Source of the DNA: Candidatus Iainarchaeum sp.
GTDB taxonomy: Archaea > Iainarchaeota > Iainarchaeia > Iainarchaeales > GCA-2688035
Assembly (NCBI GenBank): GCA_026396975.1
Contig: JAPLVT010000070.1
Span: 1 to 9,786 of the forward strand
Length of the DNA: 9,786 bases
Direction of reading: 5' to 3'
The first letter of the stretch is position 1; every line of letters begins with the position of its first letter. The notes below the pieces were generated by a model. The model was not told the DNA's origin, did not search any database, and saw only the letters and a program-made list of their open reading frames with translations. The translations under genes were made by a program, and so were the position numbers. Shown here in pieces: positions 1 to 5,036 of the stretch.

Positions 1-243
1 AAGCAGATTCTGGAAAAATTAAAAATCATAATTGTCCCGGAACCGGGATTCGGTGGCGTTGAAAGCAGCCTCCTTTCCGAAGAAAAAGGTACCTGCGCGG
101 TCCTGTGGGACGCTCCGAGAGTGCCGCTGAGCAGCACTGCAGTGCGCGAAAAGCTTGAGAAAGGCAAGGATGCGGGCGAATTGGTTGGCGCGAAAGTGCT
201 CGATTACATCAAAAAGAACGGGCTGTACAAGCAAAAAAAGTGA
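1..243 (+). CDS. NadD-like nicotinate/nicotinamide-nucleotide adenylyltransferase, C-terminal part
   Basis: The reading frame is open from the first base to a TGA at 241-243, giving the last 80 residues of a protein whose start lies outside the window. The segment LSSTAVREKLEKG followed by LVGAKVLDYIKKNGLY matches the C-terminal signature of the NadD-type nucleotidyltransferase family (ISSTxIR motif, then a helix ending in YIxxxxLY). In that family the SSTxxR motif contacts the phosphates of the nucleotide, and the enzyme makes the dinucleotide in NAD synthesis from ATP and a mononucleotide. The N-terminal HxGH motif cannot be checked here, so a related cytidylyl- or adenylyltransferase remains possible. 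The stop codon overlaps the GTG start of the next gene (GTGA), which implies co-transcription and translational coupling. Confidence 0.75.
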   Translation, partial: KQILEKLKIIIVPEPGFGGVESSLLSEEKGTCAVLWDAPRVPLSSTAVREKLEKGKDAGELVGAKVLDYIKKNGLYKQKK

Positions 244-554
244 AAAAATTGCCGAAAGCATTTGACGAAGCCGTATGGCGGCTGCTGCGCAAAATACCGC
301 GGGGCAGGGTAACAACGTACAAGCGGATTGCCGCAGCGCTCGGGAAACCCGGGGGTGCGAGGGCTGTTGGCAACGCGTGCGGCAAAAATCCGCGCGCGCC
401 GCAGGTGCCGTGCCACAGGGTAGTGAAGAGCGATGGAAGCATCGGGGGATACGCGAAAGGCGCTGGAAAGAAAATCAGTTTGTTGCGCTCCGAAAGGGTC
501 GGGATAAGGGGAAACAGGGTGCTTGAATTAAAAAAAATTATTTTCAGGTTTTAG
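240..554 (+). CDS. ogt: Methylated-DNA--protein-cysteine methyltransferase (O6-alkylguanine-DNA alkyltransferase), minimal form
   Basis: This 104-residue protein transfers the alkyl group from O6-alkylguanine in DNA to its own cysteine, in a single-turnover suicide repair. The active-site motif PCHRV is intact at residues 57-61, with C58 as acceptor. Other family signatures are present: RVTTYKRIA (residues 23-31, base-flipping tyrosine Y27), ARAVGNACGKNP (40-51, R41 being the arginine finger that fills the gap left by the flipped base) and SDGSIGGYAKG (64-74). The N-terminal ribonuclease-H-like domain of Ada/Ogt/MGMT is missing, so only the catalytic winged-helix domain remains, as in compact alkyltransferases and ATL proteins. 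The intact cysteine argues against an ATL. The start is GTG overlapping the previous stop, and no in-frame ATG exists. The 8-oxoguanine glycosylase gene follows after 12 bp. Confidence 0.9.
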   Translation: MKKLPKAFDEAVWRLLRKIPRGRVTTYKRIAAALGKPGGARAVGNACGKNPRAPQVPCHRVVKSDGSIGGYAKGAGKKISLLRSERVGIRGNRVLELKKIIFRF

Positions 555-566
555 AAGGCGCGTATT

Positions 567-1205
567 ATGAATCAGTTGCTAAAGGAAATAAAACTTCTGC
601 AAAAAAGCCCGGTGCGCAGGCAGGTTGAAGCGCGGCTGCGCGAATTCAGCGCATTCGAAAGCAAGGGCGCTCCCGAATGGTTCAGCGAGCTTTGCTTTTG
701 CATCCTGACAGCGAACAGCAAGGCTGCCACAGCAATAAACATCCAGTGCGAGCTCGGCTCAAGCGGCTTTAAGGAGCACGGCGAGAAAGAGCTGCGGCAA
801 TGCATCCTCAGGAACAAGCACAGGTTCTACAACAACAAGGCGAGGTTCATTGTGGAAGCGCGGAAGCACGCAAACGTGAAGGAAATTGTCCAACAAATAG
901 TGCGCGAGAGCGGCGAGGAAGGCGCGCGCGAATGGCTGGTGCGAAATGTCAAGGGGCTGGGCTACAAGGAAGCATCGCACTTTTTGCGCAACGTCGGCTA
1001 TACTTCGCTGGCGATTTTGGACAGGCATATCCTGGGGCTGATGCAGCAGCACGGCTTCATAAGCGAGCGCCCGAAGAGCCTTAACAAAAAGAAATACCTT
1101 GGCATAGAGGAAAAATTCAGGGGGATTGCCAAGGCACTTGGAATGAGCCCTGCAGAGCTCGATCTCTACATGTGGCATATGAAAACAGGGAAAGTACTGA
1201 AATAG
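567..1205 (+). CDS. Ogg2-type 8-oxoguanine DNA glycosylase / AP lyase
   Basis: This 212-residue protein is an HhH-GPD superfamily base-excision enzyme of the archaeal Ogg2 family, which removes 8-oxoguanine and cleaves the abasic site. The helix-hairpin-helix segment VKGLGYKEASHFLRNVG (residues 128-144) contains the Schiff-base lysine K134. The catalytic aspartate is D152 in AILDRHI. Length is typical for the family (about 205-215), and the chain ends in WHMKTGKVLK; in characterised Ogg2 enzymes the very C-terminus, ending in lysine, takes part in recognising the oxidised base, and that lysine is present here. An ATG start at 567 lies 12 bp after the alkyltransferase gene with no clear Shine-Dalgarno, so the two are presumably co-transcribed. 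Together they repair two different lesions of guanine. I am confident of the family. Confidence 0.93.
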   Translation: MNQLLKEIKLLQKSPVRRQVEARLREFSAFESKGAPEWFSELCFCILTANSKAATAINIQCELGSSGFKEHGEKELRQCILRNKHRFYNNKARFIVEARKHANVKEIVQQIVRESGEEGAREWLVRNVKGLGYKEASHFLRNVGYTSLAILDRHILGLMQQHGFISERPKSLNKKKYLGIEEKFRGIAKALGMSPAELDLYMWHMKTGKVLK

Positions 1206-1262
1206 CCAATACGGAAAAGGTCTGTTTGAAAATTTGAATTGGGAAGTGCCGCTGTGAACAGC

Positions 1263-1290
1263 ACTTTCCGCAGGAAAGTTCCGCTTTTTT
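1263..1290 (+). terminator. Hairpin plus T-run ending the repair operon
   Basis: ACTTTCC (1263-1269) and GGAAAGT (1273-1279) form a perfect 7-bp stem with a 3-nt loop, followed after 5 nt by T6 (1285-1290) and more T-rich sequence. It lies 58 nt past the glycosylase stop. Archaeal termination needs mainly the T-run, so the stem may be accessory. Confidence 0.5.
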
Positions 1291-1465
1291 ATTTTGATTT
1301 CCAGAGGCCGTGAAGGTTGCAGTGCTCCCTCGCGGCCAACTGCTTTGCATTTACGCAGAATTCCGCTTCCGGCTTGCTGCCAGATCAGACCACCCCTTTA
1401 AAAGCAGGTTAGAATTTGCCGCGTTTGCTTTAAAAAATAATGCAAGCGCTTTCAGGCGATAAAGG
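1291..1465. other. Gene-free stretch between repair operon and small membrane gene
   Basis: I see no convincing coding region between 1206 and 1506 beyond the terminator and the promoter listed separately. A short GC stem (GGCCG near 1306 with CGGCC near 1334) and TATA-like A/T runs near 1395 and 1428 are present, so a small RNA is conceivable but not supported. Confidence 0.3.
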
Positions 1466-1475
1466 TTTAAATATT
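1466..1475 (+). promoter_or_regulatory. TATA box for the 1507 gene
   Basis: TTTAAATATT is centred about 36 nt before the ATG at 1507. With the usual archaeal spacing of about 25 nt, transcription would start near 1496 and leave a leader of about 10 nt. Confidence 0.55.
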
Positions 1476-1506
1476 CCAAGAGCAGTTATTCAATTGGTGC
1501 GAAATA

Positions 1507-1806
1507 ATGCCAGCAAAATGGAAAGCCGCTGAAAGCAGGGTGCCTGCAAAAGAAGCAGCATCCAAAAAAAAGCTTTTGAGCGAGATAACAAAGTACAAGA
1601 TCTCCGCGTCGCTTTACTTCATCCTGACCTTTACAATAATCGGGTTTTCCATTGTTTCGCTTGTGCAGGGCTTTGTCAACCAGTTCGATGGAAAAACAAC
1701 GCTTGCTTTCGCATACTACTTCGCAACCCCGCTGCTTGTTTTCGTAAGCTACATTGCGTACATGAAAGCGCATTACAAGCTGCGCGTAATCGCAATGGCA
1801 AGGTAA
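1507..1806 (+). CDS. Small two-span membrane protein, function unknown
   Basis: I do not recognise this 99-residue protein. Residues 1-29 are hydrophilic and strongly basic (many lysines), then come two hydrophobic segments at about 33-55 (starting ISASLYFILTF) and 67-87 (starting TLAFAYYFATP), separated by a short polar loop with QFDGK, and a short basic tail. By the positive-inside rule both termini are cytoplasmic and the loop is outside, making a hairpin in the membrane. A good archaeal TATA box 41 nt upstream of the ATG supports a real gene. The next gene encodes another small two-span protein with its own promoter, so the pair need not be an operon. No conserved catalytic motif is visible. 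Confidence 0.7.
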   Translation: MPAKWKAAESRVPAKEAASKKKLLSEITKYKISASLYFILTFTIIGFSIVSLVQGFVNQFDGKTTLAFAYYFATPLLVFVSYIAYMKAHYKLRVIAMAR

Positions 1807-1885
1807 GCGCTGCGGCAATACTGCGCACCAAAAAATGCGGGCGAACAGGCTGCGCGAGTTCACTCCTTAACCGTATTTGAGAAAT

Positions 1886-1894
1886 ATTTAAATA
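1886..1894 (+). promoter_or_regulatory. TATA box for the 1918 gene, leaderless arrangement
   Basis: ATTTAAATA is centred 28 nt upstream of the ATG at 1918. Standard archaeal spacing places the transcription start essentially on the start codon, so the mRNA is probably leaderless. There is no Shine-Dalgarno sequence, which fits. Confidence 0.6.
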
Positions 1895-1917
1895 CTCTCT
1901 AGTGGGCTTATTATATC

Positions 1918-2166
1918 ATGGCAAAGCTGTTTGACGAAGACGCGCGGTATATCTTTTACGGCGTTGTACTTGTGGCGCTGAGCATTGTTTTCCTATTGAG
2001 CAGCCTCGGCGCTTTCAGGAGCGGCGCTTACATCCTCGGGCAGGACCTGGACATGATAGTAGCATTTGTCCTAATAGTTCTTGGCGCGGGAATGGTTTTC
2101 AGCGCGGCCGGAAAGCCGGGAAAGCCGAAGTTCGACGTCACGATAAAAGAAGTAAAAACAAAGTGA
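1918..2166 (+). CDS. Small two-span membrane protein, function unknown
   Basis: This 82-residue protein has a short polar N-terminus (MAKLFDEDARY), two hydrophobic spans at about 11-32 and 43-63 joined by a loop containing GAFRSGAYILGQDLD, and a lysine-rich cytoplasmic tail ending in KEVKTK. The topology predicted by the positive-inside rule is both ends in the cytoplasm. I do not recognise a family. Its own near-perfect TATA box, with spacing that makes the ATG the first transcribed codon, supports expression. It sits 111 bp after the other small two-span gene and just before tRNA-Leu. No catalytic or metal-binding residues stand out; a structural or partner-binding role would be speculation. 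Confidence 0.7.
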   Translation: MAKLFDEDARYIFYGVVLVALSIVFLLSSLGAFRSGAYILGQDLDMIVAFVLIVLGAGMVFSAAGKPGKPKFDVTIKEVKTK

Positions 2167-2180
2167 AAAAAAGCAATTTC

Positions 2181-2188
2181 TTTAATTA
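2181..2188 (+). promoter_or_regulatory. TATA box for tRNA-Leu
   Basis: TTTAATTA is centred 26 nt before the first base of the tRNA, the standard archaeal distance, so transcription would start at or very near the mature 5' end. Confidence 0.5.
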
Positions 2189-2210
2189 CTTCCACTCATC
2201 CTTATACCAC

Positions 2211-2293
2211 GCGGGAGTCGGATAGCAGCAATTCCGTCAGGTTTAGGGCCTGATGCCCTAGCGGCTTCGGGGGTGCAAGTCCTCCCTCCCGCA
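2211..2293 (+). tRNA. tRNA-Leu (anticodon UAG)
   Basis: An 83-nt class II tRNA. The acceptor stem is GCGGGAG (2211-2217) with CTCCCGC (2286-2292) and discriminator A at 2293. The anticodon arm is TCAGG / TTTAGGG / CCTGA (2237-2253), placing anticodon TAG at 2244-2246, for CUA leucine codons. A long variable arm with GCC/GGC stem follows, as expected for leucine. The T stem is GGGGG with CCTCC (one G-U). No CCA is encoded. Two things are odd: the T loop is TGCAAGT, with G where pseudouridine 55 should be, and the short D loop (TAGCAGCAAT, 2223-2232) lacks the GG pair that normally docks on the T loop. The stems are intact, so I call it a gene rather than a remnant, with that reservation. Confidence 0.82.
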
Positions 2294-2295
2294 TC

Positions 2296-2374
2296 CGAGC
2301 TGCTCCTCGGAAGGGAGCATACGTCCAAGGGATTTCGCTGCGCTCAATCCCTTATAAATATCACGGCTGTTTTT
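2296..2374 (+). other. Hairpins and TATA-like site downstream of tRNA-Leu
   Basis: Just after the tRNA, a GC-rich segment can fold as CCGAG/CTCGG or alternatively TGCTCC/GGAGCA (about 2295-2316). A second stem, AAGGGATT (2327-2334) with AATCCCTT (2346-2353), has an 11-nt loop TCGCTGCGCTC. The end of this stem runs into TTATAAATAT (2352-2361), a strong TATA match, and then T5 (2370-2374). The T-run may end the tRNA transcript. If the TATA is used, transcription would start near 2382, but I see no credible gene there; the reading frame beginning at 2420 is antisense to the surface-protein gene. Confidence 0.35.
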
Positions 2375-2422
2375 CGAATCAGACTTCAGAAGACTTTCAG
2401 TTAACAGAATAAAAACTGGGTG

Positions 2423-2493
2423 AAAAAAAAGAAAGAAAATTTGATAATTCTCGGAAAGAAGAAGAAAGTTTTATCCCGCCAAAAAAAAAGCGG
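2423..2493 (-). terminator. T-rich terminator of the surface-protein gene
   Basis: On the minus strand, just after the stop codon at 2498-2496, there is T9 (plus-strand A9 at 2481-2489) inside a CCGC/GCGG stem. After a pyrimidine-rich stretch comes T8 (plus-strand 2423-2430). Multiple T-runs are the normal archaeal termination signal. Confidence 0.5.
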
Positions 2494-2495
2494 TT

Positions 2496-3503
2496 TCATC
2501 TCTTCCTTACAATGTCGCCGATGCCGAATGGCTTTTTCTCTTCCGCTGCCGGCTTTTTATCAAAAGCCCACTTTGGATTCTTCGCCTGCATTTCTTCCTC
2601 CTCCTCTTTTTCAATTTCCTTTTTTACTTCAATATAAGTTGATGAAAACTCCGGAACGCTCTTGCCGCTGTAAACGCTCCCGCTGCGGCTGAGACCGCCC
2701 CTGTTAAGGAAAATAAGCCCTATTGCGGCAGCAGCAGCTACAACCACAAGCATTGCCATCTCAAGCCCCGGGTCAAGAGGCGGCAATGAGAACAATCCAG
2801 TTGGCTGCTCGGATGATTCAAGGGCAGCGTTTTCGGCTGCAGCCACAGAGACTCCGGCCTTCGCGCCCAACGCCTCAACATCGCCCAAAAGCAACCCTAA
2901 TTCCCCTTTTGTAGCCGCACCATCAGATTCTGCGGCCGACAAGCGCTGCTGCATCTCTTCAATCGAGGCTTTTACATTGCCAAGCTCGCCCAAAAATTCC
3001 TGCTTATCATCTTCTGTAAGAACTCCGCCGCCCTTTCCCTCAAGGGCATTGTATTGCTCGACAAGGCTGTTGACGCTTCCCCTCAGGCTGTTCAGCTGGG
3101 ATTGCAAAGAGCCCTGCTCTTCGGCGCTCAAAACATCGAAAAAATTCACTTCCCTGCCAACGGAATCTCCGCCGTCAACGCTAACGCTTACCGTGTGGGT
3201 TCCCCTCGAAAGACCAGCAAGCAAAAAATTCGCGTTATTGCCGCTGACTGTCGCCGAAAGCACCCTGCTGCTGTCAGCGCTGCTCGGCGGGAAATAAATC
3301 CCGCTGTCGCCGTTCACCTTCGCAATCTGCGAGCCGTCAAGGAAAATTTTTGCAAAATTGAATTCGCCTGCATTCGGAAGGGAAACGCTTACACTCCAGA
3401 CGCTTCCAGCCGCAACGCTATCGGCGGCACTAATCGAAACCGCGGAGGCGCATGCCGCAAAGAACAGCAGCACCGGCAAAAGGCAAAAAAACAATCTTTT
3501 CAA
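2496..3503 (-). CDS. Secreted, membrane-anchored coiled-coil protein, function unknown
   Basis: The 335-residue protein reads as a type I membrane protein. Residues 1-21 are a signal peptide (KR, hydrophobic core, then ACASA as a cleavage site; a lipobox at C18 is possible but poor). Residues 22-123 are serine/valine-rich and beta-predicted, like an Ig-type domain, with GLSRGTHTVSVSVDGG typical of such strands. Residues about 127-215 are a helical, glutamine/glutamate-rich coiled-coil region. After a PPLDPG linker, residues 248-266 span the membrane. The cytoplasmic tail has an acidic/basic patch (KKEIEKEEEEE) and ends in IVRKR. The start is TTG at 3503-3501, because an in-frame stop lies four codons upstream and no ATG precedes the signal peptide. 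A TATA box 36 nt upstream supports this start. The family is not recognised. Confidence 0.82.
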   Translation of the reverse strand: MKRLFFCLLPVLLFFAACASAVSISAADSVAAGSVWSVSVSLPNAGEFNFAKIFLDGSQIAKVNGDSGIYFPPSSADSSRVLSATVSGNNANFLLAGLSRGTHTVSVSVDGGDSVGREVNFFDVLSAEEQGSLQSQLNSLRGSVNSLVEQYNALEGKGGGVLTEDDKQEFLGELGNVKASIEEMQQRLSAAESDGAATKGELGLLLGDVEALGAKAGVSVAAAENAALESSEQPTGLFSLPPLDPGLEMAMLVVVAAAAAIGLIFLNRGGLSRSGSVYSGKSVPEFSSTYIEVKKEIEKEEEEEMQAKNPKWAFDKKPAAEEKKPFGIGDIVRKR

Positions 3504-3534
3504 AAAAGGTCAGTAAAGAATACCCCCCTTTTGC

Positions 3535-3542
3535 TATTTAAG
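3535..3542. promoter_or_regulatory. TATA element possibly shared by the surface-protein gene and tRNA-Val
   Basis: TATTTAAG on the plus strand reads CTTAAATA on the minus strand. It lies 36 nt from the TTG start of the minus-strand gene, predicting a leader of about 10 nt, and 43 nt before tRNA-Val, predicting a leader of about 17 nt that RNase P would remove. No better box exists for the tRNA. Confidence 0.4.
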
Positions 3543-3581
3543 TTTTTGCATCAAAGAATCTTGATAGGCTGGCTTTTGGTT

Positions 3582-3705
3582 GGACGGGTGGTCTAGCTGG
3601 TCCATGACATCGCCTTCACAAAGCCTTTTTTCCTGTTGGAAAAAAGCCTTGGGAAAAAGGATTTGAAAACGGCGAAGATCGGGAGTTCGAATCTCCCTCC
3701 GTCCA
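3582..3705 (+). tRNA. tRNA-Val (anticodon CAC) with a BHB intron
   Basis: Exons 3582-3620 and 3670-3705 form a 75-nt tRNA. The acceptor stem is GGACGGG (3582-3588) with TCCGTCC (3698-3704) and discriminator A at 3705. The D arm is GTC/GAC with GG in the loop. The anticodon stem is TCGCC (3610-3614) with GGCGA (3671-3675), the loop is TTCACA plus C, and the anticodon CAC is at 3617-3619. The T arm is GGGAG/TTCGAAT/CTCCC. The intron after position 37 is 49 nt (3621-3669). The canonical bulge-helix-bulge is complete: TTCA (3615-3618) pairs with TGAA (3664-3667), flanked by 3-nt bulges CA^A (3619-3621) and AA^C (3668-3670), exactly at the exon ends. No CCA is encoded. Confidence 0.95.
3621..3669 (+). 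other. tRNA-Val intron (49 nt)
   Basis: The intron is inserted at the canonical 37/38 site and is bounded by BHB cleavage points. Its body folds into a strong hairpin: CTTTTTTCC (3625-3633) with GGAAAAAAG (3638-3646) around loop TGTT. An alternative pairing is CCTTTTT (3624-3630) with AAAAAGG (3654-3660), which would stack directly below the BHB. Confidence 0.9.
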
Positions 3706-3709
3706 CTAA

Positions 3710-3722
3710 TTTTTGTTTTTTT
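3710..3722 (+). terminator. T-run terminator of tRNA-Val
   Basis: Five T, one G, then seven T begin four bases after the tRNA's last base, a standard archaeal terminator. Confidence 0.55.
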
Positions 3723-3750
3723 AGCGGAAACCCACTCTTCCAAAAACTGG

Positions 3751-3756
3751 TTATAA
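3751..3756 (+). promoter_or_regulatory. TATA box for the endonuclease gene, leaderless arrangement
   Basis: TTATAA is centred about 24 nt before the ATG at 3778, so the mRNA would begin at or next to the start codon. The endonuclease therefore appears to have its own promoter rather than depending on the upstream tRNA. Confidence 0.5.
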
Positions 3757-3777
3757 GCAAATTTTCTACTATTTAGT

Positions 3778-4815
3778 ATGGAGAAAAAACGGGCAGTTCT
3801 CGACAGAAATGGCAGGGAATTGCTTTTTTCAGGAATACTGAACGGCAAGACCCTAAAAGAGTTCTGCGATAAAAACGGCATGAGTTATTCTGCTACAAAG
3901 GGATACCGCAGCGGCCGTTTAACGATTCCGCTAAAAGTTTTTGAGGAGTTAATCAGATATCCCAACGTGAATGCTGAAGGAATCAATTACAGGGTTATTG
4001 CTGCAAATTGGTGGCAGAGCCGCGCTGGCAAAAAAGGCGCACGCGGGCTTTTGCGAAAGTACAATAAAGAAGCGCTAAATGCTTGGAGGCGCCTTGGCGG
4101 CCAGAGGTCAAAGTTGGACAATACAAAAAAGATAATTCTACCCGCAATTGTGGATGAGAATGTTTCCGAAATTGCGGGGGTTTATTTGGGTGACGGCACA
4201 CTAACAAACTACTTTGTTAGAATCAGCGGCGACAAAAGGTTCGACGTACCTTATTTTGTATATTTGAGTGGGCTAGTCGAGAGAACATTTGGTTTAAGAC
4301 CGAAGCTAAGGGAAGAAAAATCGCGTAACCTGTTGTACTTGGAAATTTGCTCCAAGAAACTTTGCGATTATTTCCAAAATTGCCTTGGTTTCAAAGCCGG
4401 GGACAAGATAAAGAAAGAAACAATCATACCCGCAAGCATAATGTCACGAAAAAACCTGTTTTTTGCATGTTTGAGAGGTCTGGTTGATACTGATGGAAGT
4501 GTTTCGAAAGACGGCGGAGTACTGTCAATACGTTTCAGCAATCACAACACCGCGCTTGTCAAACAGCTTAAAGGAAGCGATTTTCTTTCCGACATATTCA
4601 CCATAAGGAGCAACCAATTTGAAACCGGCACGAGGTGCAGAGCAAAAATCAGGAAATATTTTTCGCTGGTTGGCAGTTCCAACCTAAGGCACATAGTAAG
4701 GTACTGTGAGCACCTTAATGGCAATCTCTTAAGAAAAAAGGAAGTATTAACGTATTACCCGCTTTACAAAGAAACCCGCTTGCCATTCAAAATTCAACGC
4801 CAATTGGCGCAATAG
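3778..4815 (+). CDS. LAGLIDADG homing endonuclease, free-standing
   Basis: This 345-residue protein has both LAGLIDADG helices of a single-chain (two-repeat) homing endonuclease: EIAGVYLGDG at residues 131-140 (catalytic D139) and CLRGLVDTDG at 231-240 (catalytic D239). Each acidic residue would bind the metal for one strand cut. Residues about 20-60 resemble a helix-turn-helix (KTLKEFCDKNGMSYSATKGY), and 75-112 form a basic, tryptophan-containing region ending in RRLGGQRS, probably extra DNA contacts. No intein splice motifs flank the endonuclease core and the gene starts at its own ATG with its own TATA box, so it is neither an intein nor obviously inside an intron. It lies 72 bp after an intron-containing tRNA-Val and 221 bp before a tRNA-Val 3' half. 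Its codons look more A/T-rich than those of its neighbours, which suggests acquisition. Confidence 0.88.
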   Translation: MEKKRAVLDRNGRELLFSGILNGKTLKEFCDKNGMSYSATKGYRSGRLTIPLKVFEELIRYPNVNAEGINYRVIAANWWQSRAGKKGARGLLRKYNKEALNAWRRLGGQRSKLDNTKKIILPAIVDENVSEIAGVYLGDGTLTNYFVRISGDKRFDVPYFVYLSGLVERTFGLRPKLREEKSRNLLYLEICSKKLCDYFQNCLGFKAGDKIKKETIIPASIMSRKNLFFACLRGLVDTDGSVSKDGGVLSIRFSNHNTALVKQLKGSDFLSDIFTIRSNQFETGTRCRAKIRKYFSLVGSSNLRHIVRYCEHLNGNLLRKKEVLTYYPLYKETRLPFKIQRQLAQ

Positions 4816-4911
4816 AATAAACACGAGTTTTCAACTAAGGCAAAAGCCTTTGCAGCGCTTTTTGTGCCGGCGATGGCTGTTCTGGCCATACGGAATTCGG
4901 GGTGGAAATAA
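4816..4911 (+). pseudogene. Possible truncated 5' end of a membrane-protein gene
   Basis: The frame stays open after the endonuclease stop codon, encoding HEFSTKAKAFAALFVP and a short hydrophobic stretch, and ends in a TAA that overlaps the ATG of the next small ORF. The residues KAKAFAALF (from 4837) match EAKAFAALF at positions 9-17 of the large membrane protein that starts at 5118, with nucleotide differences mostly at third codon positions. That pattern suggests coding homology rather than chance. There is no ATG upstream in this frame, so it could be a decayed paralogue that lost its start. The match is only nine residues long, so this is tentative. Confidence 0.3.
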
Positions 4912-5033
4912 TGGCAATAAACATACAAGGAACCGAGCAGTTGATAAAAGCACTAACTGATAAATACTCAGATTCAATAAAAGAGCATAGTTTTTTTATA
5001 TTTACCAAGCCACACAAGATAAGATGCTGGTAA
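4911..5033 (+). CDS. 40-codon small ORF, function unknown
   Basis: ATG at 4911 follows a purine-rich GGGGTGG six nt upstream, an acceptable Shine-Dalgarno, and overlaps the preceding stop as TAATG, the usual sign of coupled translation. The product starts MAINIQGTEQLIKALTDKY and ends in HKIRCW; it is mixed charged and not membrane-like. The ORF contains the TATA-like sequence of the tRNA half and ends four bases before it. It may be the remaining head of a longer gene cut off by rearrangement at the tRNA half. I recognise no family and cannot exclude a chance ORF. Confidence 0.3.
   Translation: MAINIQGTEQLIKALTDKYSDSIKEHSFFIFTKPHKIRCW
4995..5004 (+). promoter_or_regulatory. TATA box for the tRNA-Val 3' half
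   Basis: TTTATATTTA is preceded by more Ts. Standard spacing puts transcription start near 5024-5026, leaving a leader of about 12 nt before the tRNA exon starts at 5037. A promoter at this place is what a separately transcribed tRNA half would need. Confidence 0.45.
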
Positions 5034-5036
5034 AAA

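Noticed and set aside
759..1178. 139-codon minus-strand ORF within the glycosylase gene
   Set aside because: The opposite strand encodes a clear Ogg2 with catalytic residues; the antisense frame shows no motif.
2420..2692. 90-codon plus-strand ORF starting with GTG
   Set aside because: It is antisense to the surface-protein gene, begins in poly-A, and has no family signature; it is a shadow frame.
4757..4772. CCGCTTTACAAAG inside the endonuclease gene, resembling the missing tRNA-Val(UAC) anticodon loop
   Set aside because: It encodes the endonuclease residues PLYK in a good reading frame, has no D arm or GGGCCCG acceptor upstream, and its flanking bases do not pair with GGCGG as a five-bp stem.
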